Positions 8,526 to 16,814 of a DNA stretch of 64,000 nt are shown here, piece by piece. Position 1 is the first letter of the stretch. Each line of letters begins with the position of its first letter. Under the pieces are notes generated by a model. The model did no database searches and was not told the DNA's origin. It saw only the letters and a list, made by a program, of their open reading frames with translations. The DNA is from Flavobacterium hercynium (GTDB lineage Bacteria; Bacteroidota; Bacteroidia; Flavobacteriales; Flavobacteriaceae). Location: NCBI RefSeq assembly GCF_002217285.1, contig NZ_MUGW01000002.1:290226-354225 (forward strand), given 5' to 3'. The translations under genes were made by a program, and so were the position numbers.

Positions 8526-9338
8526 ATGAATATTTTAAAATTTATAGAAACATTTACTGATGATAATTTAATGAGAAGCACTGGTTCTCGAAGAGATAGT
8601 TTTAATCAGTTTGGAAACATAGGAAAAAATCTGGCAATGGCATCAATTCCATTCGGATTAGCGGCTTTTAGCAACAAAGCGATGGCAGCAGACATACAAC
8701 CAACTCCAGCAACACCAATTGGTGCTTTGCAATTTGCACTGACCTTAGAATATCTGGAAAACGAATTTTATGCAATGGCATTAGACTCCGGTGTAATTCC
8801 GGCATCTGAAAATGGCGGGCGTGATTTAAAAGTTTTTCAACAAATCTCGGCTCACGAATCCGATCATGTTACTTTCTTAATTAACGGATTAGGTGGTACT
8901 ATGAGTGCGAACTTTGTTCCTAAACCTACTTTTGATTTTACTGTAGGCGGAGCATTTGATCCTTTTGGTGATTATCCAACCTTTTTAGCATTGGCACAAG
9001 CATTTGAAGATACAGGTGTTAGAGCTTACAAAGGCCAGGCAGCTAACTTAATCAGCACACCTGATTTATTAACAGCTGCATTGCAAATTCATTCCGTAGA
9101 AGCACGTCATGCATCAGAAGTGCGACGCTTACGCGGATTGAAAGGCTGGATATCTAATGATGAAAGAGGCGCCGGAATGCCGTCTGCAACACAAGCCGTT
9201 TATGATGGTGAAGGCGTTACAGTACAAGCAGGATTTAACACCGCTGCTTTATTTGGAGCATCCGCAGGTTCAGAAGCTTATGATGAGCCACTTACAACAA
9301 AACAGGTCGTTGACATTGCCAATATTTTTATTGTTTAA
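8526..9338 (+). CDS. Exported ferritin-like domain protein, paralogue of the preceding gene
   Basis: A 270-residue ferritin_2-type protein. The N-terminus has an Arg pair (GSRRDSF, residues 20-26) well before a hydrophobic segment ending in ALA-like NKAMAA near residue 55, so export is likely but through a long, atypical leader. Helix motifs parallel the upstream protein: LEYLENEFYAMA, ISAHESDHVTFL, AFEDTGVRAYKG and IHSVEARHASEVRRL, giving matching Glu/His metal ligands. It differs in lacking a lipobox, so this partner would be soluble or released while its neighbour is anchored. A strong terminator follows. A hetero-oligomer of the two is a reasonable inference. Confidence 0.82.
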   Translation: MNILKFIETFTDDNLMRSTGSRRDSFNQFGNIGKNLAMASIPFGLAAFSNKAMAADIQPTPATPIGALQFALTLEYLENEFYAMALDSGVIPASENGGRDLKVFQQISAHESDHVTFLINGLGGTMSANFVPKPTFDFTVGGAFDPFGDYPTFLALAQAFEDTGVRAYKGQAANLISTPDLLTAALQIHSVEARHASEVRRLRGLKGWISNDERGAGMPSATQAVYDGEGVTVQAGFNTAALFGASAGSEAYDEPLTTKQVVDIANIFIV

Positions 9339-9360
9339 GAGTAAAAATATCTAAATACTA

Positions 9361-9397
9361 AACCATCTTCGCTTAATTGTGAAGGTGGTTTTTTTTA
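9361..9397 (+). terminator. Terminator after the ferritin-like operon
   Basis: AACCATCTTC (9361-9370) pairs with GAAGGTGGTT (9381-9390) using one G-U pair, followed directly by a run of T residues. Confidence 0.85.
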
Positions 9398-9457
9398 TAT
9401 CTTTTAAATCGAAAACGGAGACCCTGATTTTCAGCCTGTAAAATATTCTTTAAGGTA

Positions 9458-9488
9458 TTTGGTTTTAAAATAATTAATTGTACTTTTG
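9458..9488 (+). promoter_or_regulatory. Bacteroidota-type promoter of rplM-rpsI
   Basis: TTTG at 9458-9461 and TACTTTTG at 9481-9488 match the -33 and -7 (TAnnTTTG) elements recognised by the Bacteroidota primary sigma factor, with a 19-base spacer. The predicted start near 9491 leaves a leader of about 40 bases before rplM. Confidence 0.8.
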
Positions 9489-9531
9489 CATCCCCTTTAT
9501 TGGGGATGGAATGTTTAATTAAAATAATATT

Positions 9532-9987
9532 ATGGACGCATTAAGCTACAAGACAATTTCAGCTAGCAAAGCCACTGTAACTAAAGAGTGGATTGTTGTT
9601 GATGCTGAAGGTCATAACTTAGGTCGTCTTGCTTCAAAGGTTGCAATGATCTTAAGAGGTAAGTACAAACCAAGTTACACACCGCACGTTGACTGTGGAG
9701 ATAACGTAATTGTTATCAACTCAGAAAAAATTAACCTTACAGGTACAAAGATGAATGACAAAATTTACATGCGTCATACAGGTTACCCAGGAGGACAAAG
9801 AACTTTAACTGCTAAAGTATTGCAATCTAAAAACCCTGCATTATTAGTAGAGAAAGCTGTAAAAGGAATGTTACCTAAAAACAAATTAGGAGCTGAACTT
9901 TTTAGAAATCTAAATGTTGTTGTAGGTGCCGAGCATACTCACGGAGCTCAAAAACCTAGAACTGTTAACCTAAACGATCTTAAGTAA
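9532..9987 (+). CDS. rplM: 50S ribosomal protein L13
   Basis: A 151-residue L13 of usual length. Recognisable parts are WIVVDAEGHNLGRLAS near the N-terminus, LRGKYKPSYTPHVDCGDNVI, HTGYPGG and the C-terminal MLPKNKLG motif. It is an early-assembly protein of the large subunit. The N-terminus has the short extension seen in Bacteroidota (MDALSYKTISASKATVT). Its stop overlaps the rpsI start as TAATG, so the two are translationally coupled, the order found in most bacteria. Confidence 0.98.
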   Translation: MDALSYKTISASKATVTKEWIVVDAEGHNLGRLASKVAMILRGKYKPSYTPHVDCGDNVIVINSEKINLTGTKMNDKIYMRHTGYPGGQRTLTAKVLQSKNPALLVEKAVKGMLPKNKLGAELFRNLNVVVGAEHTHGAQKPRTVNLNDLK

Positions 9988-10373
9988 TGGGAGTTATTCA
10001 CAAAATCGGTAGAAGAAAAACCGCTGTTGCACGTGTATATGTTTCTGAAGGAACAGGTAAAATCACTGTAAACAAAAAAGAATTCGCAACTTACTTTCCA
10101 ACTGCAACTTTACAATACAAAGTTTTACAACCAATGTCTATGACAGAAAATGTAAACAACTTTGATGTAAAAGTAAACGTTTACGGAGGTGGTTCAACTG
10201 GTCAGGCAGAAGCTGTAAGAATGGCATTAGCACGTGTAATGTGTGAAGTAAATGCTGAAAACAGAGCTATCTTAAAACCAGAAGGTTTATTAACAAGAGA
10301 TCCAAGAATGGTTGAACGTAAGAAATTCGGTCAGAAGAAAGCTCGTAAGAGATTCCAATTCTCTAAACGTTAA
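9987..10373 (+). CDS. rpsI: 30S ribosomal protein S9
   Basis: A 128-residue S9. The N-terminal HKIGRRKTAVARVYV motif and the basic C-terminus (RMVERKKFGQKKARKRFQFSKR; the final Lys-Arg reaches the P-site tRNA in ribosome structures) are intact. It starts on the ATG that overlaps the rplM stop. Second gene of the rplM-rpsI operon. Confidence 0.98.
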   Translation: MGVIHKIGRRKTAVARVYVSEGTGKITVNKKEFATYFPTATLQYKVLQPMSMTENVNNFDVKVNVYGGGSTGQAEAVRMALARVMCEVNAENRAILKPEGLLTRDPRMVERKKFGQKKARKRFQFSKR

Positions 10374-10381
10374 TATTACCT

Positions 10382-10404
10382 GTCTTGTACATCAGGTACA
10401 GGAC
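10382..10404 (+). promoter_or_regulatory. Stem-loop after rpsI
   Basis: GTCTTGTAC (10382-10390) pairs with GTACAGGAC (10396-10404) through one G-U pair and a five-base loop, nine bases after the rpsI stop. It lacks a T-run, so it may protect the mRNA end or act in the rpsB leader rather than terminate. Confidence 0.45.
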
Positions 10405-10444
10405 ATTATCAATTATTTATTGAAATTAAAAAACACAGTTGTTG

Positions 10445-10476
10445 TTGCTCTCCTACCGAGGTAGGAAATAGTTTAG
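10445..10476 (+). promoter_or_regulatory. Possible rpsB promoter with embedded hairpin
   Basis: TTG at 10445-10447 and TAGTTTAG at 10469-10476 (one mismatch to TAnnTTTG) have a 21-base spacing. Between them TCCTAC (10451-10456) and GTAGGA (10461-10466) form a six-base stem with a CGAG loop. Whether this is a promoter or a structured leader of a read-through transcript cannot be decided by eye. Confidence 0.35.
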
Positions 10477-10491
10477 CATCTAAATGGGTTA

Positions 10492-10563
10492 AAAGTCTTA
10501 AAGCCGAAAGTCTTAAAGTCGAAAGTTTCAAGCCTAAAGCATATTGCTTAAAGCTTAAAGCCA
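10492..10563 (+). repeat. Short-word repeat upstream of rpsB
   Basis: Degenerate repeats of AAAGTCTTAAAG, CGAAAGTC and GCTTAAAGC fill this stretch. The same words recur at the end of thiH (about 23980-24015). It is non-coding, lies 40 bases before rpsB and would be part of its leader. Confidence 0.6.
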
Positions 10564-10603
10564 AAACACATTGCTAATCAACAGAACGTAAACTAGTACA
10601 AAA

Positions 10604-11383
10604 ATGGCAAACAAAATAGAAGTAAAAGACTTACTAGAAGCAGGTGTTCACTTTGGACACATGACTAGAAAATGGGATCCAAATATGGCCCCTTACATTT
10701 ATATGGAGCGTAATGGTATTCACATTATCAATCTATATAAAACTGCAGCAAAAATTGAAGAAGCTAACGAAGCTTTGAAAAAAATCGCTGCATCAGGTAG
10801 AAAAATCTTATTCGTAGCTACCAAAAAACAAGCAAAAGACATCGTTGCTGAAAAAGCAAAAGCTGCAAACATGCCTTACATCACTGAAAGATGGCCTGGT
10901 GGAATGCTAACTAACTTTGTAACTATCAGAAAGGCAGTTAAAAAAATGTCTTCTATTGATAAAATGAAGAAAGATGGTACTTTCATGACGTTATCTAAAA
11001 AAGAGCGTTTGCAAGTTGATCGTCTACGTGCGAAACTAGAGAAAAACTTAGGTTCAATTGCTGACATGTCTAGACTACCAGCTGCATTGTTCGTAGTAGA
11101 TATCAAAGCTGAACATATCGCAATAAAAGAAGCACAAAAATTAAACATTCCAGTTTTCGCAATGGTTGATACGAATTCTGACCCAAGAGAGGTTGATTAC
11201 GTTATTCCTGCAAATGATGATGCTTCTAAATCAATTGACAAAATTTTATCTTTAGTTACTGCTGCTGTAATCGACGGTCTTTCTGACAGAGGTTCTGAAA
11301 AAGAAACTGAAGCTACACCAGAAGAAGCTGCTGTAGAAGTTGCTCCAGCTACTGAAGCTGCTGCACCTGCAACTGAAGAATAA
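10604..11383 (+). CDS. rpsB: 30S ribosomal protein S2
   Basis: A 259-residue S2, needed for assembly of the small subunit and binding of S1. Motifs include LLEAGVHFGHMTRKWDPNM at the N-terminus, RWPGGMLTNF in the middle, and FVVDIKAEHIAIKEA and VDTNSDP near the end. The last 30 residues form an acidic, Ala-rich tail (EKETEATPEEAAVEVAP and on), common in Bacteroidota S2. It precedes tsf, the standard order, but with a 138-base repeat-rich gap. Confidence 0.98.
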   Translation: MANKIEVKDLLEAGVHFGHMTRKWDPNMAPYIYMERNGIHIINLYKTAAKIEEANEALKKIAASGRKILFVATKKQAKDIVAEKAKAANMPYITERWPGGMLTNFVTIRKAVKKMSSIDKMKKDGTFMTLSKKERLQVDRLRAKLEKNLGSIADMSRLPAALFVVDIKAEHIAIKEAQKLNIPVFAMVDTNSDPREVDYVIPANDDASKSIDKILSLVTAAVIDGLSDRGSEKETEATPEEAAVEVAPATEAAAPATEE

Positions 11384-11387
11384 ATCA

Positions 11388-11493
11388 AATTTTAAATTCC
11401 AAATTTTAAATTCCAAATTCCAAACACAAAATTAAAAACGTTATGTTGATAATTTAATAAAATTGGAATTTGGGATTTAGAAGATGGAATTTT
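11388..11493 (+). repeat. Inverted repeat of AAATTCC words between rpsB and tsf
   Basis: The left arm (11388-11426) is built from AAATTCC and AAATTTT words; the right arm (11460-11493) holds GGAATTTGGGATTT. The inner parts pair well, with a U-G pair favouring a plus-strand RNA structure. It sits between the co-directional rpsB and tsf and may attenuate or process the transcript. The same word family occurs at 26411-26458. Confidence 0.6.
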
Positions 11494-11521
11494 TACTTTT
11501 AACATTAAAATTCAAAATATT

Positions 11522-12484
11522 ATGGCAACAATTACTGCTGCAGACGTAAATAAATTAAGACAAACTACAGGTGCCGGAATGATGGACTGTAAAAAAGCTT
11601 TAGTTGAAGCTGAAGGAGATTTCGATAAAGCTATACAAAACCTTAGAGAAAAAGGTCAAAAAGTTGCTGCTAACCGTTCTGACCGTGAGTCTTCTGAAGG
11701 AGCTGCTGTTTCTTTTGTTAATGCTGACAAAACTAAAGGAGCTATCATCACTTTAAACTGCGAAACTGATTTCGTAGGTAAGAATGAGGCTTTCGTAACT
11801 TTGGCTAAAGAATTAGTAGAAAGAGCGATCAACTTCTCTTCTAAAGAAGAATTTTTAGCTTCAGATTTCAACGGAATTACTGTTGCTGAAAAATTAATCG
11901 AACAAACTGGTGTTATCGGTGAAAAAATCGAAATCGGTGGTTTTGAAATTTTAGAAGGTGCATTTATTGGTTCTTATGTTCACGTTAACAAAATTGCTGC
12001 ATTAACTGCAATTTCTGCACCAATTGCTAATGGTGACGTTTTAACTAAAGACATCTCTATGCAAGTTGCTTCTATGGGAGCTGATACATTATCTTACAAA
12101 GATTTTGATCCTGCTTTCGTTGAATCTGAACTTGCTGCTCGTATTGCTGTAATCGAAAAAGATAACGAAGAAGCAAAACGTTTAGGAAAAACTTTAAAAA
12201 ATGTTCCTAAATACATTTCTTACTCTCAATTAACTGAAGAAGTTATCAAACAAGCTGAGGAAGATGCTAAAGCTGAATTAAAAGCTGAAGGTAAACCAGA
12301 ACAAATTTGGGATAAAATTATTCCAGGAAAAGTACAACGTTTTATCTCTGATAACACTACTTTAGACCAGGAAAAAGCTTTATTAGATCAAAACTTCATC
12401 AAAGATGACAGTAAAAAAGTAAGTGATTACGTTAAAGGATTCAACGTTGAAATTACAGGTTTCAAAAGAGTTACTTTAGGTTAA
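11522..12484 (+). CDS. tsf: Translation elongation factor Ts
   Basis: A 320-residue EF-Ts, the guanine-nucleotide exchange factor of EF-Tu. The N-terminal UBA-like domain (AADVNKLRQTTGAGMMDCKKAL, with the TGAG(M)MDCK signature), the core signature ETDFVGKNEAF and the C-terminal IPGKVQRFISDN and QNFIKDDSKKV segments are all present. It is slightly longer than E. coli EF-Ts because of an insertion around residues 210-255, as in other Bacteroidota. A strong terminator ends the unit. Confidence 0.98.
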   Translation: MATITAADVNKLRQTTGAGMMDCKKALVEAEGDFDKAIQNLREKGQKVAANRSDRESSEGAAVSFVNADKTKGAIITLNCETDFVGKNEAFVTLAKELVERAINFSSKEEFLASDFNGITVAEKLIEQTGVIGEKIEIGGFEILEGAFIGSYVHVNKIAALTAISAPIANGDVLTKDISMQVASMGADTLSYKDFDPAFVESELAARIAVIEKDNEEAKRLGKTLKNVPKYISYSQLTEEVIKQAEEDAKAELKAEGKPEQIWDKIIPGKVQRFISDNTTLDQEKALLDQNFIKDDSKKVSDYVKGFNVEITGFKRVTLG

Positions 12485-12509
12485 TATATTATTTTTTCAA
12501 TATTTAAGA

Positions 12510-12545
12510 AAGCCCGAATATAAAATTTATATTCGGGCTTCTTTA
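12510..12545. terminator. Terminator between tsf and the M3 peptidase
   Basis: AAGCCCGAATATAAA (12510-12524) and its perfect complement up to 12540 form a 14-15 base stem, with T-rich DNA on both sides. It can serve tsf and the convergent peptidase gene. Confidence 0.9.
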
Positions 12546-12575
12546 TTAAAAAATACTTCCGCAGAAGTTTTAAAT

Positions 12576-14687
12576 CTATTCCGGAATTGGAAAATTTCGT
12601 GCTCTCATTAACGCATCTGATTCTGCAGGTCTCCCTCTAAACCTCTCATAAGCCGTTTCTTCATCTATTGTATTTCCAACACTAAAAACATTGTCATATA
12701 ATTTTCTTGCAACTGCTTTATCATAAGGTCCTTTTCCTTCTGTAAAAGCTTCATAAGCATCAGCATTAATTACATCTGCCCATAAATAGCTATAGTAACC
12801 TGCAGCATATCCGTCGCTCGAAAAAATATGCCCAAATTGCGGTATACGGTGACGCATTACGATTTCAGAAGGCATATTAAGCTTTTCTAAGACTTCGTTT
12901 TCAAATTTATTGGGATCAACTTTGTCAGTAGTCAAATGAAGCTTCATATCAACAATAGAACTCGAAATCGTTTCAACAGTAGCAAAACCTTCATTAAAAT
13001 TTTTCGCTTTTTCAATACGCGTAATTAACGATTTTGGCAAAGGCTTATTGGTTTTGTAATGCAGAGCGAACTTATTCAGAACCTCTGGAGTAGAAAGCCA
13101 ATGTTCTAAAAGCTGAGAAGGAAATTCTACATAATCAGTAGCTACAGAAGTTCCAGACAAACCAGGATAAGTTACATTAGAACACAATCCGTGCAAGGCA
13201 TGTCCAAATTCGTGAAATAATGTTACTGCATCATCCCATGAAATCAAAACAGGTTCGTTGGCACTGCCTTTTATAAAATTACAATTATTAGAAACTATGG
13301 TAATAACCTCACCATCCAGTTTTTGTTGATCACGATAGGCATTCATCCACGCTCCTGAACGCTTTCCTGTTCTTGCAAACGGATCAAAATACCACAACCC
13401 TACTACTCTTCCGGTTGTTGAACTAATTACTTCCCATACTCGAACATCTTCATGATATACGGGAACATTTGTTATTTGTTTAAAACTCAAATTAAACAAC
13501 TCACCCGCAACCCAAAACATTCCCTCACGGAGGTTTTCCAATTGCAAGTATTGTTTCACTTCGTTTTGATCCAAATCATATTTGGCTTTTCGGACTTTCT
13601 CCTCATAATATCTGTAATCCCAAGGGCGAATTTTAAAATTTCCTCCTTCTTTATCTACCACTTGTTGCATTTCAGCAACATCCAGTTGTACCTTCTCTAC
13701 AGCAGGTTTCCAAACTGATTCCATTAGTGCTAATGTTTTCTTAGGATCCTTCGCCATTTTATTCGATAAGCTCCAGTGTGCAAAAGATGGAAATCCTAGT
13801 AATTTTGCTTTCTGAGCACGCAATTGCAGAATTGAAACCAATACATCATTGTTATCATTTTCATTATTGTTATCACCGCGTTTTACGAATATATCAAATG
13901 CCTTCTGTCTTAAATCTCTTCGGGTAGAAAAAGTCAAAAATGGTTCGATCGAAGAACGTGTATTAGCTATAGAGCCCAAAACGTCGATCCCTCTGTCTTT
14001 TGCATCAGCGATTGCCGCATTTTTAATTTCATCCGGCAAACCATCAAAATCGCTTTCTGCTTTTAGCGCTACATATTGATTGTTTTCTTCTGCCAACAAA
14101 TTTTGACTGAATTTAGTAAAATGCGATGCCAATTGCTGATTTATTTTAGCTACCTTCTGTTTGTCCTTATCGTTTAACTTAGCTCCTTCGCGAACAAAAG
14201 TGCTGTAGTACAACCAGATTAAACGTTGCTGCTCACTGCTTAATTTTTTACTATCCTTTGAATTATAAAGTGTTTCAATTCGAATAAAAAGTTTCTTGTT
14301 CTGATATATTCTGTCTCTCAGTTCATATATCTTAGGTGTCATTCTTGTCTCTATCACTCCAAAATCAGGAGTAAAGATATTAGAACTGTAAATTTCAAAA
14401 ATGGAATTTACTCGTTTAATGGTTTTACCGGAAAGCTCCAGCGCTGCTATTGTATTATCAAATGTTGGTGCTTTAGGATTGTTTGCAATAGCGTCAATTT
14501 CTTTTGCATTTTCCCGAATAGCCGATTCTATTGCGGAGGTAAAATCAGAAACCTTGTAGCTATCAAAAGCAGGAACACCACCATAAGGTCCGGTCCATTT
14601 TTGAAGCAGAGGATTCTGCGATTCAGATTGTGCATTTAGTGAAAAAGTAGTTGTACTCATTAAGAAAAATAAAATTAATTTATGCAT
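12576..14687 (-). CDS. M3 family zinc metallopeptidase (oligopeptidase / dipeptidyl carboxypeptidase type)
   Basis: A 703-residue M3 peptidase, mostly alpha-helical, that cleaves short peptides with one zinc ion. The HExxH motif is LFHEFGHALHG near residue 490, with the third ligand Glu expected in the following helix (YVEFPSQLLEHW). I chose the ATG at 14687, which opens a clean Sec signal peptide (MHKLILFFLMSTTTFSLNAQ). A TTG six codons upstream also lies in frame but has no advantage. The signal peptide suggests a periplasmic enzyme, like E. coli Dcp in activity although Dcp is cytoplasmic. Dcp versus oligopeptidase A specificity cannot be decided. Monocistronic. Confidence 0.93.
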   Translation of the reverse strand: MHKLILFFLMSTTTFSLNAQSESQNPLLQKWTGPYGGVPAFDSYKVSDFTSAIESAIRENAKEIDAIANNPKAPTFDNTIAALELSGKTIKRVNSIFEIYSSNIFTPDFGVIETRMTPKIYELRDRIYQNKKLFIRIETLYNSKDSKKLSSEQQRLIWLYYSTFVREGAKLNDKDKQKVAKINQQLASHFTKFSQNLLAEENNQYVALKAESDFDGLPDEIKNAAIADAKDRGIDVLGSIANTRSSIEPFLTFSTRRDLRQKAFDIFVKRGDNNNENDNNDVLVSILQLRAQKAKLLGFPSFAHWSLSNKMAKDPKKTLALMESVWKPAVEKVQLDVAEMQQVVDKEGGNFKIRPWDYRYYEEKVRKAKYDLDQNEVKQYLQLENLREGMFWVAGELFNLSFKQITNVPVYHEDVRVWEVISSTTGRVVGLWYFDPFARTGKRSGAWMNAYRDQQKLDGEVITIVSNNCNFIKGSANEPVLISWDDAVTLFHEFGHALHGLCSNVTYPGLSGTSVATDYVEFPSQLLEHWLSTPEVLNKFALHYKTNKPLPKSLITRIEKAKNFNEGFATVETISSSIVDMKLHLTTDKVDPNKFENEVLEKLNMPSEIVMRHRIPQFGHIFSSDGYAAGYYSYLWADVINADAYEAFTEGKGPYDKAVARKLYDNVFSVGNTIDEETAYERFRGRPAESDALMRARNFPIPE

Positions 14688-14824
14688 ATATTTAATTGTT
14701 AACAAAGTAAGAAAATATTTATCTCCAAATATAAATGAAAATAAACAATCCTATTGAAATTTTAAGGTTTTACTTTTAGTCGTAATCTGTTAATTTTGGA
14801 TGGTTCAAATCGAATAGAATATCT

Positions 14825-14832
14825 TAAATTTG
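14825..14832 (+). promoter_or_regulatory. Candidate -7 element before yhhQ
   Basis: TAAATTTG matches TAnnTTTG and would give a start near 14835, 20 bases before the yhhQ ATG. A second match, TAATTTTG, lies at 14791-14798. No clear -33 TTTG is seen for either. Confidence 0.5.
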
Positions 14833-14854
14833 ATGTCTCATTCAAAGAAGAAAA

Positions 14855-15517
14855 ATGTTTAAAACCAAAAAAGAAATTGTCTTTGTAATTCTGGCAGGGA
14901 TTTTTATAACAAATGCTGTTGTAGCAGAGCTAATTGGAGGAAAATTGATTCATGTTGGACCATTTGTAATGAGTATTGGAATCTTACCTTGGCCAATTGT
15001 ATTTCTAACTACTGATCTAATCAATGAATATTTTGGAGAAAAAGGCGTAAAAAAACTATCCTTCATAACAGCTTGTTTAATCGCTTATGCTTTTATAATA
15101 TTATTTATGGCTATTGTTGTTCCTGCTGCAAAAGGTATTAGCCCTGTTAGCGATGAGCAATTTCAAGCCGTATTTGGGCAAAGTATGTGGATCATTGTTG
15201 GTAGCCTTATTGCGTTTATGGCCTCTCAGCTTATTGACGTCTGGATGTTCTGGTTTTTCAAAAAGCGCACAGGAGAAAAAAAAATATGGCTACGAGCTAC
15301 AGGTTCTACCGTAATTTCGCAATTGTTTGATTCCTTTATTGTACTCGGAATTGCTTTTTGGCTTCCTGGTAAAATTGATTTTGATACTTTTATATCATCA
15401 GGACTAACTGGTTATTTATTTAAACTTTCGGTCGCAATTTTATTAACGCCACTAATCTATGCTGGTCATCATTTAATCAAGAAATATTTAGAGGGCGACG
15501 ATATCAAAAATGACTAA
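14855..15517 (+). CDS. yhhQ: Queuosine-precursor transporter (YhhQ/VUT family)
   Basis: A 220-residue inner-membrane protein with about six hydrophobic helices. The family in E. coli (YhhQ) takes up 7-cyano-7-deazaguanine for queuosine tRNA modification. Family signatures are TNAVVAELIGGKL, LTTDLINEYFGEKG, ASQLIDVWMFWFFKKRTG and LRATGSTVISQLFDS. The product is of normal length. Sixteen bases downstream follows an unrelated lipoprotein gene, so the two may share a transcript. No preQ1 riboswitch is visible in the 167-base upstream spacer. Confidence 0.9.
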   Translation: MFKTKKEIVFVILAGIFITNAVVAELIGGKLIHVGPFVMSIGILPWPIVFLTTDLINEYFGEKGVKKLSFITACLIAYAFIILFMAIVVPAAKGISPVSDEQFQAVFGQSMWIIVGSLIAFMASQLIDVWMFWFFKKRTGEKKIWLRATGSTVISQLFDSFIVLGIAFWLPGKIDFDTFISSGLTGYLFKLSVAILLTPLIYAGHHLIKKYLEGDDIKND

Positions 15518-15532
15518 AAAGAGTACTTCATT

Positions 15533-16171
15533 ATGAAAAGCTATATCTACCTTATCATCATAAGTTTTAGTTGCCTGACAAGTTGCGATAAAAACAACAG
15601 AAATGTAATTGCCGAATCTACATCAGCTATTTCTGAAAAAATAAAAACCATATCAAAAAATACGGTAGAAACAATTGTTGCAACTAAAGATTCTATTACA
15701 AAAAAAATAATCAGCACAACAAAAAGTATCGTCAACGAGGAAAAGGAAGAGATTGTTCCTGTAGAAACCGAAACTAAAGAAGAAAATCTAAAAAATGAAA
15801 AGCTAACTGGTTTGATGTCTCTAAAAAAGTTCTTAGATGAATCTGAAACCGGTGAAACGCTAACTCAAAAAGAATTAATAGAACATCACAATATTCCTAA
15901 AGAAGGTATAAAACTCATCAAGAGCATTACCAAAACTGCTGAAGATGAAATTGAGATAAAATGGAATTCTACCTGGTTTATCGAAAAAATATCTGATGCA
16001 AAGTTTAAAGATGCCAGAATGAAAGTAACATTCAAAGCCAATAAAATGTATACCTCCGGAAAAGCAATTGGAATAAAACACAACAAAAAAATATACAACG
16101 AACTCATTATAATAGGTAATTCAGCTTACATCCCCTCCATTAAAGGATATCATTGGAAAATCGGGAAATAA
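15533..16171 (+). CDS. Lipoprotein of unknown function
   Basis: A 212-residue protein not recognised as a known family. The N-terminus is a lipoprotein signal (MKSYIYLIIISFSCLTSCDK, lipidated Cys near residue 18). Residues 25-95 are a Ser/Thr/Lys/Glu-rich, probably extended or helical region. A more ordered C-terminal part follows from about residue 100, with alternating hydrophobic residues and a KMYTSGKAIGIKHNKKIYNE stretch suggesting beta structure. It lies 16 bases after yhhQ and may be co-transcribed. It is likely anchored in the outer or inner membrane facing the periplasm. Confidence 0.7.
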   Translation: MKSYIYLIIISFSCLTSCDKNNRNVIAESTSAISEKIKTISKNTVETIVATKDSITKKIISTTKSIVNEEKEEIVPVETETKEENLKNEKLTGLMSLKKFLDESETGETLTQKELIEHHNIPKEGIKLIKSITKTAEDEIEIKWNSTWFIEKISDAKFKDARMKVTFKANKMYTSGKAIGIKHNKKIYNELIIIGNSAYIPSIKGYHWKIGK

Positions 16172-16305
16172 CAACATAAATAATTGATTTTCAATGAGTT
16201 AAATTTATTTAACAAAATTTTTAGAAAATATTTGCTTTTTATAAGAAAATGTCGAAAAAGATTCTAAATTTGTTGGCAAATATTTAACAAATAAAATCAA
16301 CCCAA

Positions 16306-16743
16306 ATGAAAAAATTAAGCATTCTTTTTGTGTCAGTATTGACATTAGGTTTAGCAGTAACAAGCTGTAGTAGTGATGATGATGATGCATCAATCGTTGG
16401 AAAATGGACTCCTGTAAAAATGGGAAGCGTAGTAAACGGTAAAGAAATTCTAGTTGACTACCCAAAAGAAGGAACATGTGATAGCGACGTTACTGAATTC
16501 ACTGCTGATGGAAAATTTACTGACATCTCTTACGAATCTAACGAAGGTAAATGTGAAGCTTCTACAGATAAAGGAAGTTACACTTATAAAGACAAAACTT
16601 TATCAACTACTTACGAAGGAGATACTGAAGTTAATTCAGTAGAAGTTACAGAATTATCTGGTTCTACTTTGAAAATAAAATTAACTGAAAAAATTGATGC
16701 TTCAACTTCTTTAGTGTTAATCACAGTTTACCAAAGAAAATAA
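16306..16743 (+). CDS. Lipocalin-like lipoprotein
   Basis: A 145-residue lipoprotein with lipobox VTSC (Cys near residue 21) followed by SSDDDD, an Asp-rich tract resembling the lipoprotein export signal that sends Bacteroidota lipoproteins to the cell surface. After it comes SIVGKWTPVKMG, the start of a lipocalin-like beta barrel, and a series of short beta strands ending in a Val/Thr-rich strand (LVLITVYQRK). Two Cys (in GTCDSD and GKCEAS) may form a disulfide. A -7 match, TAAATTTG, is at 16265-16272. Ligand unknown. A strong terminator follows the gene. Confidence 0.75.
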   Translation: MKKLSILFVSVLTLGLAVTSCSSDDDDASIVGKWTPVKMGSVVNGKEILVDYPKEGTCDSDVTEFTADGKFTDISYESNEGKCEASTDKGSYTYKDKTLSTTYEGDTEVNSVEVTELSGSTLKIKLTEKIDASTSLVLITVYQRK

Positions 16744-16762
16744 TTAAGAAAATAAATTTCTT

Positions 16763-16798
16763 AAAACCTCAAACTTCCACAGTTTGAGGTTTTTTTTT
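16763..16798 (+). terminator. Terminator after the lipocalin-like gene
   Basis: AAACCTCAAAC (16764-16774) and GTTTGAGGTTT (16782-16792) make an 11-base perfect stem with a seven-base loop and a long T run. Confidence 0.9.
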
Positions 16799-16814
16799 AC
16801 ATTTGAAATAAAAA

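Noticed and set aside
10382..10404. Intrinsic terminator after rpsI
   Set aside because: The stem is good, but no T run follows on the plus strand.
12576..14705. TTG start at 14705 for the M3 peptidase
   Set aside because: The ATG at 14687 opens directly on the signal peptide, and the upstream six codons add nothing.
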